This document shows, piece by piece, positions 1 to 10,520 of a DNA stretch of 64,000 nt. The first letter of the stretch is position 1, and every line of letters begins with the position of its first letter. A program made the position numbers and the translations under genes. The DNA lies in assembly GCA_009760855.2 (NCBI GenBank), contig WPIO01000154.1, forward strand, positions 744,001 through 808,000, written 5' to 3'. The DNA comes from Cristatella mucedo. Lineage: Eukaryota; Bryozoa; Phylactolaemata; Cristatellidae. The notes under the pieces are model-generated. The model did not search any database. It had not been told where the DNA came from and saw nothing but the letters and a program-made list of their open reading frames with translations.

Positions 1-335
1 CGCAACACAAGGAACGGTATTTATTAAAGGTTCGCGGCATTAGGAAGGTTGAGAAGCCACCGGTCTAAATGATGCTTTCGCGAGGCTGGTTTATCAGCCG
101 CCGATAATTTGGACACCGATAATCCGGCGACGACTAAGTGCTTGAATGGAGCCACTTCTCTCCGAACCGAGTGGCAATCAAATAGTAATAATAGTAATAC
201 TAATAATGTAAGGAATGATAATATAATTCTTACGAAGCCGAGCGGCACTGTCACTTTGTTCAGCTAGGTCGGGAAAAGCCGCCCAAGAATGGACGCCATC
301 TTGACTGATCCGGGACGTCAACAGCTGATCGTAGC
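1..335. other. No gene or recognised repeat
   Basis: I see no coding signal, known repeat or RNA gene here. The short open frames have no recognisable motif and are interrupted by simple AT-rich sequence near 180-230. Confidence 0.5.
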
Positions 336-498
336 CGAAGGAGGTAGGTAAGGTGCTCGCTCTTCTCGACCCAGGCGGTGGGTTCGAGTCCTGAGCAGTG
401 GCCGGTCATTTATTGCTAACTGCGAGCGCTGGTTATGGCCACTAAGGCTCTTCTGCCGCTATACGCACGAGGCTGCTGAATCAGCGCGACCTTCAACT
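336..498 (+). mobile_element. SINE-B copy (tRNA-derived SINE)
   Basis: The left part has a tRNA-like internal promoter: an A-box-like GGTAAGGTGCTCG, then a B box GGGTTCGAGTCC. It is followed by the family body, with the key words AAGGCTCTTCTGCCGCTATA and GGCTGCTGAATCAGC. The same order recurs near 29.05, 30.25, 39.9, 43.35, 44.2, 51.3 and 51.5 kb, which makes this an interspersed family rather than a tRNA gene. No cloverleaf can be drawn through the whole unit. Confidence 0.8.
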
Positions 499-714
499 TG
501 AAGCTGCATCCTAGTCCAGGTACGGTGACCGGAGAGGCGAGCTGGGGCGATCGGATGGAGCCTCCGAAATCCGAGAGACGTTCTAAAAATTCTTGGGCTC
601 TCGCTCCAGCTTCTCCGTGGATGCTGAAACGTTAGCGGTTGCTTTCTACATCAGCCAGGTTGTGACTGCTGAGATATTATTCGCGGTTTCTGAATTATGA
701 CGGCTATTATATTA

Positions 715-781
715 TTAGTTATATATAAATATATATAAATATAAATAAATATAGATATATATATATATATATTAATTATTA
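715..781. repeat. (TA)n/(TAAA)n simple repeat
   Basis: Runs of ATATATAAAT units grade into pure TATATA, ending in ATTAATTATT. Confidence 0.9.
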
Positions 782-1139
782 TGACAGCTAGGAGCGCGGT
801 CGCGAGATGATCTGCGGTTAGCAAGCGTGAGGAATCCGAAGTAACGTCCGTCAGTCGAGCTCCTGGCTTTGCGCCAGGCAGGAGTGGCGCCCGCTGTTGG
901 CTTTTCGCTGGTCGCAACTTGAGCGGCGCTCGGCGCTCCGGGCTGAGATGCTAGAGACGCGGCTGCGGCTGCGGCTGGTGCTGCCGCCGCTGACGGACGC
1001 CTGCGACCCTTCGCCGCTTTCCAGAATGCTACTTCTCGGCGCTACTGCGATGCGGACTCGCTATCTTAACGTATTGTCACTCTTCGTTGCAACCGCGCTC
1101 CGAACGTGTCGGCGTGCGCGAGTGCGTGCATTTTGACCG

Positions 1140-1182
1140 GCCTGCGCTCACAAGCCGCAAGCCACGGCTTGTGAGCGCAGGC
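1140..1182. repeat. Perfect 18-bp inverted repeat, 7-nt loop
   Basis: The arm at 1140-1157 (begins GCCTGCGCTCAC) is the exact reverse complement of 1165-1182, with the loop at 1158-1164. It would form a strong stem-loop or small cruciform. No U-tract or gene end adjoins it, so a terminator role is not indicated. Confidence 0.9.
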
Positions 1183-1317
1183 TCGCAGCTGCGTCGGCGT
1201 TTGTCGCGCGTCGGCGTGGGAGCCAGCGCTGCTACGAGCGCTGCGTTTGAGGCCCCAAGTTGTATGCACGAGTGCACGAGTCGACTGAGTGCGTGCCGAT
1301 GAGCGTCGTTTGTGGCG

Positions 1318-1435
1318 GGGAATAATAATAATAATAATAATAACGATACATTTGTATGTCGCCCTCAAAGAACTCAATCTCTCTTAGCCACTTTACATTT
1401 GCCGCGCGAGGAAGCCTGATTGAACGGTCAACGGT
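1318..1435 (-). mobile_element. LINE-A 3' end fragment
   Basis: On the minus strand this reads the LINE-A terminus: 3' untranslated sequence, the hairpin (GCCCTC...AGAGAAC on the + strand), then an (ATT)n tail, seen as (AAT)n at 1321-1345. It is a short 5'-truncated copy with no coding sequence left. Confidence 0.8.
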
Positions 1436-1599
1436 TGCACGCTCAACGTCATCAAGTGTAGCATTGTTAGATGTGACGTGCATAGGGTGTTGTGTGTGTG
1501 CCTGTTGCTTTTCGGCCACTGGTGTGTGCCCCGCTCTCGGCGGGTGGTTGGACGGTTGTCTCGGTGCAGCCTTGGATGTGGGCTGCCGTTTGGGCGGTT

Positions 1600-2070
1600 G
1601 GCTCGGTGCGGCCTTCGTACCTAGCTGAACTGCTGCATCAGTTTCAGCCTGTTCGCGCCCTCAGGTCCTGTGTGGACAATAATTTAGCTGTCCCATTCCT
1701 CCACTTAAAGACAGTTGGCGACAGAAGCTTTAGCTCTGCAGGTCCTAGACTGTGGAACTCGCTTCCACAATTCTTACGCAACGACAACTACTCTCCAACT
1801 GCCGACTAAGGCATATCTTTTTCAGCGGTCCTGAACTGCTACTTCTATGCTACTCACTACCTCAACTGCTCTCCTGTCTCTGCTATGCTTCCGACTTTCT
1901 CTTTGTTGCGTGAGACAAAGTCTGTTGGCTACCGAATGCGTACCGAAAGCCGCTTAGGCTGTGAGTGCGCTATACAAAACTCTCCTGCGTAACACCCGCA
2001 TGGTCTTTATGACTTTGTGGAGTTACTGACGGAGATACATGTGGGCACGTGGCCCACCACGGTGGCTCAC
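1600..2070 (+). mobile_element. LINE-B fragment: reverse transcriptase C-terminal end and 3' UTR
   Basis: A frame at 1615-1809 encodes a LINE C-terminal signature: YLAELLHQFQPVRALRS, then GDRSFSSAGPRLWNSLPQ, ending in a stop at 1807-1809. The following 3' sequence, with the word GTTGGCTACCGAATGCGTACC near 1925, recurs at 47.6 kb (+), and its minus-strand relatives lie at 51.8-52.3 and 55.3-55.7 kb. The wording differs from LINE-A, so I treat it as a separate family. It is truncated at the 5' end. Confidence 0.75.
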
Positions 2071-2128
2071 CACGGATGCACTCCATAATCTGTGGTGAGT
2101 CAGCCCGTAGCTTATATATGTACCCGCT

Positions 2129-2146
2129 GGGGGGGGGGGGAATAAA
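2129..2146 (+). other. G12 run followed by AATAAA
   Basis: Twelve consecutive G residues (2129-2140) are directly followed by a canonical polyadenylation hexamer (2141-2146). It lies ~60 bp after the LINE-B 3' match and might be its poly(A) signal, but other copies do not confirm this. Confidence 0.4.
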
Positions 2147-2154
2147 GATTGAGT

Positions 2155-2635
2155 CTCGTTCACCGCTCACGTCCGCCTGCTCATGTCTTCGCGTCTCCGT
2201 GAGACTCCACTAGCGCTGCGAGAGCCGGAGACACAGAAACATAACAAGGGTCAGCAGGCAAATGCGGTTAGCGGCAGCATTCGAAGTGTCAGCATCGCGA
2301 CACGAGACGGGAACAGATTAGCTGCATTCGCGCAGACTCCCCGCAAAGCGTGCTTTCACGGCGCGTTATCATGACTTCTGCCTTCTGCTGAGCGCTGGTC
2401 GTGCTGCCTTTCCCAGCTAGCTGTCTTCCTTGTAGGCCCCAAGTTGAGCACGACGTACTAGAGGCGCTCGGTTGATGACGTCATGTGGAGTTAGTTGCTG
2501 CTGCTGCTGTCGCTGCTGCTAGAAGCAGCAGCGACACAATCTTGTCGGTCATTCGTCGCTGGCGGCCCGGCCCGTCTCTTGAACAGTCCTCGGCCCTTCA
2601 CCTCTCTAGATTGGCGAGCCAAGCCAGCTAGGGAA
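2155..2635. other. No gene; contains 13-bp inverted repeat
   Basis: No recognisable coding sequence. A CTG/CAG-rich inverted repeat (arms 2508-2520 and 2524-2536, 3-nt loop) forms a tight hairpin. Confidence 0.5.
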
Positions 2636-2637
2636 TA

Positions 2638-2800
2638 TAAATATAAATATAAACAAATACAATTCATTTGTATAGTGCTACAAGAGAACTTAATCTCTAT
2701 TCAGGCGCTTGACGTATGCCTCGGGGCTCGAGCCCACGACCTCAGCTAGACCTCGGTCGGGGCGAGCACTTTGACCGCAGGAACAAACCAGCTCGGAATC
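2638..2800 (-). mobile_element. SINE-A copy
   Basis: Read on the minus strand: a tRNA-like head (degenerate A box at ~2795, B box GGGCTCGAGCCC at 2727-2738), then a linker with GAGGCATA, then a hairpin tail of LINE-A type (GCGCCTGAATAGAGATTAAG, AGTTCTCTTG) and an A/T-rich end. The TATAAATATAAAT repeats at 2638-2655 follow its 3' end. Confidence 0.85.
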
Positions 2801-3180
2801 CCACGAACCTCGCTCGCCGCAAGAAGCAGCGTCACGTTCATTCAGAACGGTGCAAAGAGCCACCTGCGTCGCTTCGCGCGCATCCACTAGCAAACGGCGG
2901 GGCCACGCTATCGTTTTTCGTTCGCACCGGCCTATCTTCGGAGTATTTGAGGAGTATCGGTGGGCGGAGCGGACCGCCGATAACGGCTCGGAAGCCCTCA
3001 AAGCAGTATTTAGCGGATGTACTCTTGGCCGAAGCGTGGCCGATTGCACAAATTCATACTTGCCTATGGGCAACTGTTTCTCAATTGAGATATAGTGTAA
3101 TCGAACCCGTCTGCAGCTCACACTCAGTGAGACGATTGTCTAGGCCTAGAGCGAAGCTGAGCTTACGGTGAGGTCATCTC
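2801..3180. other. No recognised gene
   Basis: Overlapping open frames of 80-150 codons occur on both strands, but none shows a domain, repeat or splice structure that I recognise. The leftmost parts read through SINE-A. Confidence 0.4.
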
Positions 3181-3272
3181 AACCTACCACGGCAGGGGGT
3201 TGTCATGTGGCTGGCACAGCACGACTTAGTTTCTCATTTTCAGAGTGACTCCCTTCAGAGGAAACGTATTAA

Positions 3273-3307
3273 CCAATGGCCAGAGGAAGAGGTTATGCAT
3301 ATATAAG
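3273..3307 (+). promoter_or_regulatory. CCAAT plus TATA promoter-like pair
   Basis: CCAAT at 3273-3277 precedes TATATAAG at 3300-3307, a spacing seen in pol II core promoters. A purine-rich leader and an ATG at 3346 follow, but that frame runs into a (CA)n repeat. It could belong to a lost transposon or be chance. Confidence 0.25.
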
Positions 3308-3439
3308 AGCGAGAACCAAGCCATCTCCAAGGAAGTTAACTAAACATGGTTTTTTTTAAACGCCTACGTATACTAGATACGGCAAGGTATTGTGGGTCCC
3401 TCCCGAGGGTACACACCGAAGCTGCGATACAAATGGATT

Positions 3440-3440
<1 letters not shown>

Positions 3441-3523
<83 letters not shown>

Positions 3524-3582
3524 GCACGCGCGCACACACACACACACACACACATACACACACATATATATATACAATACGC
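3441..3582. repeat. (CA)n microsatellite
   Basis: About 75 bp of pure CA is followed by impure CA/CG and then TATATA. Open frames reading HTHTHT or VCVCVC across it are artefacts of the repeat. Confidence 0.97.
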
Positions 3583-4147
3583 TTAATAAAGCGCCCTCGA
3601 AGAACTCAATCTCTTTCTAGGAGCTTTACATTAGCTGCAAAGGAAACACGGTCGAATGGCTAGTGGTAGCATCCCGGATAAAAAAAAAAAGAATAACATG
3701 TGTAGGGATTACTACGCACAGGGTAGCATGCAAGTGTCAAGGCTAATGGCAGCCTGCTCAGTGTCAGCACGCATGAGCACGTAAAGGACGAATCACGGGG
3801 ACCCACTGGAGGCTGTCGTAAATAGGTGCGTTTTTAGTTTGTTTTTAAATTTGGTCAAGTCAGGAGACGTCGTCATGCATACAAGTTAGAATTGAGTTCC
3901 TGGCTTTGGGAGCAAGCGAACTAAAGGCAAGGTCTCCAAAGGATTTGAGATTTGTACGAGGTATAGGTAAACAGTTAGATTCCGAAAAGCGGGTGTTACG
4001 ATGGTTGGCCTGGTGGGAGAGTAGATATGACAGGTTGGCTGGAGCCGAAGAATGAAGGGACCTAAAAGTCAGTGACAAAACCTTGAAGTCAATACGTTGC
4101 TTGGCTGATAGCTAGTGCATGTCAGAGAGAAGTGGTGTGACGTGGCA
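3583..4147 (-). mobile_element. LINE-A 3' fragment abutting another LINE-A
   Basis: The minus strand carries the C-terminal reverse-transcriptase region (RFSESNCLPIPRTNLKSFGD at 3925-3985), 3' UTR and hairpin. Its 5' end stops at 4147, exactly where the (AAT)n tail of the next copy begins. It is 5'-truncated and has frame breaks. Confidence 0.85.
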
Positions 4148-5209
4148 ATAATAATAATAATGCACTTGATAAAGCGCCCTCAGAGAACTCAATCTCTCTC
4201 TAGGCGCATTACATTTGCTGCAAAGGGAAGCAAATTGAAGGGTGAGTAATATCATGCTTGATAAACAAACAACATGAATAATATGGTTAGTGGTGACATG
4301 CACAGAGTCAGCATGCAAATGTGGTTAGTGGCAGCATGCACAGTGTCAGCACGCATAAGCACATGAAGGACGAATCACAGGGACCCACTAAATGCTGTCC
4401 TAAATAGTTGTGGCAACTGCGACGCTCACAACAGATAAGCCTAGCTGCAGAGTTTTGCACCAGCTGTCAGCGCCTGATTGCACATGCCGTTAGGCCAGCA
4501 AGCAGTGAGTTACAGAAGTCAAGACGGGATGTCACAAATGCATGGACCAACTTAGATGTGGTATCATTGTCTAAATAAGCCTAAATTGTAGCAATGTTAT
4601 GCAGTTCAAAGTAAACAGACTTGGCTGTGGAGCTGATGTGGTCGTCTAACGAAAGGTCACTTTGGAACACGACACCTAGATTTCATGCAGATTCAACGGA
4701 AGATATGCTGGCAAGCCGATTTTGAGGCTTAAACTTTCGAGTTTCCGAGTCAGATTTGGTTTGCTTATAACTAGTACGTTGGTTTTATTGTCATTCAATT
4801 TGAGAAAGCTAGCTGCCATCCATGTGCGGATGTCAACAACACATTCGGCAAGCAGTTGAGAGAATTCTACATGCTGGAGGGCTGGGAGGGATCAAAGCAA
4901 AGGTACAACTGAGTGTCATCCGCATAGAAGTGAAAGCCTAGATTGTGCTTGGCAATCACATCAGCAAGAGGGCGAGTGTAAACCGTGAAAAGAACCAGAC
5001 CTAGCACGGAGCCCGGAGGTACCCCATATGTCAGAGGTTCCTCAGAAGATCTTCGTCCGCTCACATCAACACTCTGGAGTCTCCCACTGAGATATGACCA
5101 GAACCATTGCAATGCAGTGCAAATAAGACCCAGGCGAGATGAGGGGTGCTCAAGAAGGACTTGGCGACCGATAGTATCAAAAGCTGCCGAAAGATCCCTC
5201 TCTCTCTCG

Positions 5210-5212
<3 letters not shown>
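4148..5212 (-). mobile_element. LINE-A copy with reverse-transcriptase core
   Basis: The minus strand encodes, in order, RT motif A (SAAFDTI near 5190), the GVPPGSVLG block (~5020), and catalytic FYADDTQLYLCFD (~4940), then the C-terminal part and the (ATT)n end at 4148. An internal deletion near 4412 joins 3' UTR to C-terminal coding sequence. The 5' end breaks at a CT/TA repeat. These motifs place it in the Jockey superfamily (L2/CR1-like). Stops and the deletion show it is dead. Confidence 0.88.

Positions 5213-5282
<70 letters not shown>
5213..5282. repeat. (TA)n microsatellite
   Basis: Pure TA for ~70 bp at the broken 5' end of the neighbouring LINE-A copy. Confidence 0.97.
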
Positions 5283-5287
<5 letters not shown>

Positions 5288-5679
5288 CCCAATAGAGGCA
5301 ACATCGTGATTGTGTGCAGAACTGCATATCTATGGCATGACAGTGCAGCCTGCTTTGGTCTTAAGACGTTCAGTGGTCATGACCTGAGCTAGCTTGGCTT
5401 TCATCATTCCATAGTTTGCGTAAGCCGGTGGGAAGTGAACTGACACCGGCCGCCTTTCATTGGTGCTGAATGGTCTCTTGAATGGAAATCGCATATGCAT
5501 ACATAACTAGATGTTTCGCTCAGCGAATTTCTTAGGGCATAGACATGTAACATTGTAAGAGAACACGGGACCTTAAAGGATGGTAAACAGGCAATGCACA
5601 CGGCTTTCATCGGTCCAAGCAAGCGTCGTTGCAATAAAAACAGGTTGAATTGTGCAAAAGAAAGCGATTCCACTAATCA
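5283..5679. other. No gene seen
   Basis: Unique-looking sequence with only short open frames. Confidence 0.45.
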
Positions 5680-5792
5680 TTTGGTCATGCTTTCTTTTTA
5701 CAGCAGTTGTAAAGTGCCTACAAAGAGATTTAGTTCTCTGAAGGTGCTATACCAATGTATTATTTTTAGTATTATTATCACTATTCAATAGC
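5680..5792 (+). mobile_element. LINE-A 3' tail fragment
   Basis: A 5'-truncated tail: AAAGTGCCTACAAAGAGAT, then AGTTCTCTGAAGGTGCTAT (the hairpin) and an ATT-rich end with TATTATTATCACTATT. Confidence 0.8.
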
Positions 5793-5836
5793 TTCGATAG
5801 CAACTAAGACTAGCGAACGCAAACGTCGGGTGGAGA

Positions 5837-5837
<1 letters not shown>

Positions 5838-5872
<35 letters not shown>

Positions 5873-5955
5873 GAGGAAGAGAGGGGGAGAGAGAGGGGGA
5901 GAGAGAGGGAGAGAGGGAGAGAGAGAGGGAGAGAGTGAGAGAGAGGGAGAGCAAG
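5838..5955. repeat. (GA)n/(GAGGGA)n repeat
   Basis: Starts as pure GA, then varies with GAGGGGGA and GAGGGA units. Confidence 0.95.
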
Positions 5956-7197
5956 TGGTAAGCGCGAAACCCACGAGTCCAGCCGGCGGTGGAGTGGCTT
6001 GCGGAGCGACTGTGGGTAGAATCAGCCTGCCTTAGCGTCGGCGCGCCGGCGTCTAGTCTCGTGACGTCATTGCTCTGTTACCATCTGCTCTTGGAGCTTC
6101 TCTTAAATGAAACAGCTTCCGGTGCACGACAAAACTATCGGTACAGCATGTGAATGCTGAATGTTTTCTAATTGTTCAGACTTAATTGTGTTTAGCCACT
6201 GATGAGAAAACTATGCAAAACCTCGGCGAAAAGCAAAAGTTCAAAACGTATGGTTGCATGCATCTGAGGTGGTGGTGCATTAGGTTAAAAAAACTGGTCG
6301 GTTCGATGAGTTTTCTCTTTGCATTCCAGAGGCGTTCTGCATTTAGAGACTGCGCTCGCTCAGGAGCGGCTGATACGTGAGCAATAGACGTAGACGGACG
6401 TCAGCCTCGTCCCTGGAAGCCACGGAAAGGTGCGCTAGCCCAGCTGACCGCCAGGCAGCCACCGCGCGATACTCTGCCTACACATCTGCCATCTTGGCGA
6501 TTAAGCAGCAAAATAAAGGTGTTTCCCAAACGCCGCTTTGATTGCTGCTGCAACTGGTTTATTCGAACTAATGTTACAAATTTTGCGCAGCAGCAGCAGC
6601 AGCAGCAACTCCGGACCTGCAGTCCTTAAAGGCAGCACGCGTAGCGGGTACTGTGTTTATTGCTGACACGCCACCCCTCCTACCTCTCACCTCTCATTGC
6701 CGCCGCCGCAGCAGCCGCCACCGCTTCGCGAGCCTCGCATCCAATCGGAGAGTCGACAATATAATCACTGTTTTAATTAGCTGCATCTCGTCACTTGAAT
6801 GCGAAAGCTTTTTTTTACATCAGGAATGGATAGCGTTGAAATGCAGAGCAACGGAGGCAGAGAAGAGAAATAGGAGATCCAAAGAGGCGGGAAAACTCGC
6901 AAAGTATCAGCCCGCCGCCGCTGCGGATTTCCCACCGGCGACTTTCGAGCCAACCACAGCCCCGCAATGTCGGCTGCTCCAGGTCGGCTCCGGCCCTCGG
7001 GTACTCGGCAACGCCGCACGCGACAGCCGCGTGACGTTAGCTACAATGACAGCTATCGTCGCGTCACGCGACTCCTCTCATGCTACAATTAGTATGCGAC
7101 CGGCGAAATATCGCGAGTGCTAGCAAGCTCGCGAAAGTCCATCGTGAGACTCCGTCGCGCGTCGTCTGCAGCTTTATCGGCAAGCCGAACAGTTACC
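5956..7197. other. GC-rich intergenic region, no recognised gene
   Basis: It includes a CAG run at ~6590-6606. A 156-codon open frame (6653-7123, +) has low-complexity composition and no recognisable domain. CpG-rich sequence here could be a promoter of an unseen gene, but I cannot support one. Confidence 0.4.
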
Positions 7198-7233
7198 ATC
7201 GGAGCTCGCGAGTAATTACTCGCGAGCTCCGAT
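7198..7233. repeat. Perfect 36-bp palindrome, no loop
   Basis: Bases 7198-7215 are the exact reverse complement of 7216-7233 (arm begins ATCGGAGCTCGCGAG). The centre is AATT. It sits directly beside an AT repeat. Confidence 0.95.
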
Positions 7234-7336
7234 TACATTATATCCGACTATATTATATATAGTATATTATATTATATATATTATATCATATATATATATA
7301 TATTATAATAATTATATAATATATATATTATAATAA
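7234..7336. repeat. Impure (TATA)n tract
   Basis: Alternating TATATTATAT units adjoin the palindrome. Confidence 0.9.
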
Positions 7337-9139
7337 GTAAGTGCATTATTGCGAATAATGGCGCCTAATGGCGCGAGCAGGCGAAAGGCGCGAATTTCGC
7401 GTCTTCGCGTCTGGAAATTACCCGGAATCCTTGAAATTATCAGTCTTAAGGCGAAGGTTGCAAAAGTTGCGATAAGCGGCTGCAATTGGCAGCCAGCGAT
7501 ACGGACATTTAGCGGGATGCGAGAGAGCGGAATTCGCTCTCTTCTTCCATGCGCGCGTTCGCGACGAGTTAGAGCGGCGGGTTGTAGTCCAATCTAGGTC
7601 ACATCCGCTGCGCCCTAAACCGGTAGCAGTCGCCGGCGTCGTCGTGCATTTTGCTGCTGCAAAAAAGAGCTACGTATCCGCACGAGTAACTTGCAGCGAC
7701 CGTCGGCCGCTGTAACTTGACGCATGTCTCTGGGTCTCTCGACTTAGCCGCATGTCTATGTCCACGTCTATGTCTATGAGAGCCAGAGCTGCCCGCGGCA
7801 GCTTCGGCTATCGGCATGCAACCGGACGCAGACGCGGTCAGTCCACCAATCGACTAACGGGCTGAGCCGACGCAAGCACCCTTGCCAGCATCGGCTTTGC
7901 CTTTTCCTAGCTTGGGGCGCCGCTGTCTGGCTGATCACGCGACTCTCGATTGCTTGCTCGCACACCGCTCTCTCCCGCTGTCCGGCTGGCCAGACGCTCC
8001 TTTTTCATCTGCCCGATTTCTCACTCGCTGTACAGAGACGTCTGGCATTAGGAAAGGATTTCGTCTGAAGCACCGACTTGCAAATCATATCGTCTGGGAC
8101 ACGAAATTCCAACATGAACAGTGAACAGCCTCGCTATTCACAAGTGCGCACGCGCATCCACACGCCGCGCGAGCAGGATCAGCGGCCATTAAGCCCAGCG
8201 GGAAGACCCGCGTATTTCGATCCGGATACGGATATGGTTCGATACACATATATCTCGAACCGACCGGATATATAGTGGCTCGAGACCGGCAGCAGCGGCC
8301 AAAGTTGAATGGCTCCAGTCTTTTCATGCTTTGGGCCCTGTATGGCCCTTGAATGTCTACTTGCAGACGGCTGCCATCTGATGTCTGCTTGGTATTATGT
8401 ATGCTTGATGGTACTCTGCAGACGCAACTGGCTGAAGCATGCTCGCCAGAGTGCAACTGCTCGGACGGCTGCGACGACACGACCGTACGCGGCCATGTTT
8501 GTGCGGAAATGCTCGCGCCCCACGTGTTCGCTCCCCAGGCCTCTCGCCGCCGCAGCCGCCGCCGCTGCCGGGGCTGCAGGCGGTGAGAGAGTGAGAGTGC
8601 ACCGGTACGACGATAGACGCCGACGAGCGTCTGTCCTCGGATGACACATCGACTGGCCACTTACCGGACAGGTGGCGACGAGCGAGGCTGATAGCGAGGC
8701 TGATAGAGCGAGGCCTATGCCTAAGCGCTTAAGCGAAGCGGCTTTCGCGGCTCGTCCTCCGGCGGCTCGGCCCCCGGGGACCGATAGCGTATCGCTATCG
8801 GGTCCCCCTCAGCGAGATCAGCAAGACCGGGCGATAGCAATCTTCTCAGAGAGCACTCCTTGCGAGAGGCTCTCTCGTCCGACCGATCGTGCACGATTTC
8901 AGCGGGCGACTCGGATGCCGCACGTCTAGCGACGGGGCGTCGCTCGTCCGCGAGTTTCGGCCGGCCGTGCGGCAGCTGGTACGGCCGTCCGACTCTCCTC
9001 TCGAGCGACTTAGATGACTGCCAGATGGCACAAGGAAAGAGATTCGGTGTAGGGGAGGTCAAACTGGCCCTGGCTCCCACTTTGACCGTCCGAAAGTTGC
9101 GGTCGGGCTCCCTAGGGCGAGGCCGACACGTCTAACATT
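7337..9139. other. GC-rich region, no recognised gene
   Basis: Many overlapping frames occur on both strands (for example 8085-8660), as expected from CpG-rich DNA. None has a motif I recognise. A near-perfect inverted repeat lies at 8776-8807. Confidence 0.4.
8776..8807. repeat. Near-perfect inverted repeat, 3-nt loop
   Basis: Arm 8776-8789 (GGGGACCGATAGCG) pairs with 8793-8807 except for one extra G; the loop is TAT. Confidence 0.85.
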
Positions 9140-9545
9140 TTGTTAGACGACCCCATCAGCTCCACTGTCAAGTCTGCCTACTTTCAGCTACATAACATTG
9201 CTAAGATTCGGGCTTGTATAGATAATGATACCACATCTAAGTTTGTCCATGCATTTGTGACACCCCGTCTTGATTTCAGTAACTCACTGCTCGCAGGCCT
9301 ACCAGCATGTGCGATCAGGCGATTGCAGATGGTGCAAAACTCTCCAGCTAGGCTTGTCTGTCGTGAGCATCGCAGTTGCCACATCACACCACTTCTCGCC
9401 GACCTGCACTAGCTGCACTAGACATAGTCAAGCAACGGATCGATTTCAAGATTTTGTCACTGACTTTTAGGTCTCTTCATTCTTTTGCCCCAGCCTATCT
9501 CTCAGATCTACGCCCCCACCAGGTTAAGCACCGTACCACCCGCTT
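9140..9545 (+). mobile_element. LINE-A fragment (RT C-terminal part)
   Basis: Encodes SSTVKSAYFQLHNIAKIRAC, then LVCREHRSCHITPLLADL and SLTFRSLHSFAPAYLSDL with frame breaks. It stops at the codons for TRL, where an oppositely oriented LINE-A tail begins. Both ends are missing. Confidence 0.85.
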
Positions 9546-9665
9546 AATAATAATAACGCACTTGATAAAGCGCCCTCAGAGAACTCAATCTCTGTCTCGG
9601 CGCTTTACATTTACTGCAAAGGGAAACGCGATTGAACGGTGAGTAATATCATGCTTGATATCTCA
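9546..9665 (-). mobile_element. LINE-A 3' tail, opposite orientation
   Basis: An (AAT)n end at 9546-9555, then the hairpin and the first ~70 bp of 3' UTR on the minus strand. It interrupts the + copy to its left, giving an inside-out arrangement. Confidence 0.8.
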
Positions 9666-10098
9666 GAACAGCCTGCGGTGAACGCTTCGGGGCGGGCGGA
9701 CGCGATTGACGAACACCGACGATGACTGGCAGTAGCTGGCAAGCGACTCTACTGCCCGCCCGCCGAAGAATTCTATGCTCCAGCATCCGCCTTCTCGTCC
9801 GCAAAAACGCACCGCAAAATGGTTGCGGGGGCGCTCGACGATGCAACGATGCAACGGTGACTAAACGGAGAGCACTAGTTTGATTCAGCGGCGGACAGCT
9901 TAGCGAACGGAACTCGCTCGCGGGGGGAGGGTGGCTTCGGCGGCACTAGCAAAAGGCGACATAGCGTGCTATCTGCTGTGTGCTCTTGAGCTGACTGGCG
10001 TAGACTTTCGATATCGAGGTCAAGCGCTTGATTGCTATGTGATTTCAAACGCATTTCACCCAAACCATCGAACGAGCTATTTACTAAAACTCGTCTAT
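9666..10098. other. No gene seen
   Basis: No recognised coding or repeat signal. Confidence 0.4.
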
Positions 10099-10141
10099 TC
10101 ACTGTCCTCTCTCTCTCTCCTCTCTTTCATCCCATCTCTCA

Positions 10142-10210
<69 letters not shown>

Positions 10211-10520
10211 TATCTCTCCCTGTGTCTATGCCTCTGTCTGGGTCTCGGTCTCTGTCCCTGTCTCTGTCTCTGTGTGTGTCCATCTCTCTGTCTCTCTCTC
10301 TCGCTCTCTATGTCTACAATCTCTATCTCTGTCTATGCCTCTATCTGTGCCTCCGTTTCTGTCTCTGTCTGTCAGTCTGTATCTCTTCTTTCTCTCTCTT
10401 TCTCTCTCTTTTCCCTTTCTCTTCCTCTCTCTCTATCTCTATCTCTCTCTCTCCGTGTGTCTATCTCTTTCTTTCTCTTCTATGTCTCTCTCTCTCCCTC
10501 TCGCTCTCGTCCTCGCCCTC
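10099..10520. repeat. (CT)n-rich polypyrimidine tract
   Basis: A pure CT core at ~10145-10208 is flanked by CTGTCTCTGTCT and CTATCTCTAT variants. The long Ser/Leu open frames here are reading artefacts. Confidence 0.95.

Larger units (their letters stand above)
499..1317. other. Intergenic, no gene; AT repeat then GC-rich DNA
   Basis: An impure (TA)n/(TAAA)n tract lies at about 715-780. The rest becomes GC-rich. Overlapping open frames on both strands at 900-1300 reflect high GC and an inverted repeat, not a recognisable protein. Confidence 0.5.

Noticed and set aside
3336-3663. HTHTHT / VCVCVC frames
   Set aside because: Artefacts of the (CA)n microsatellite.
6653-7123. 156-codon + frame
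   Set aside because: Low-complexity composition and no domain; it lies in GC-rich DNA where long frames arise by chance.
9875-10102. Minus-strand 75-codon frame
   Set aside because: No recognised motif; the surrounding sequence gives no gene structure.
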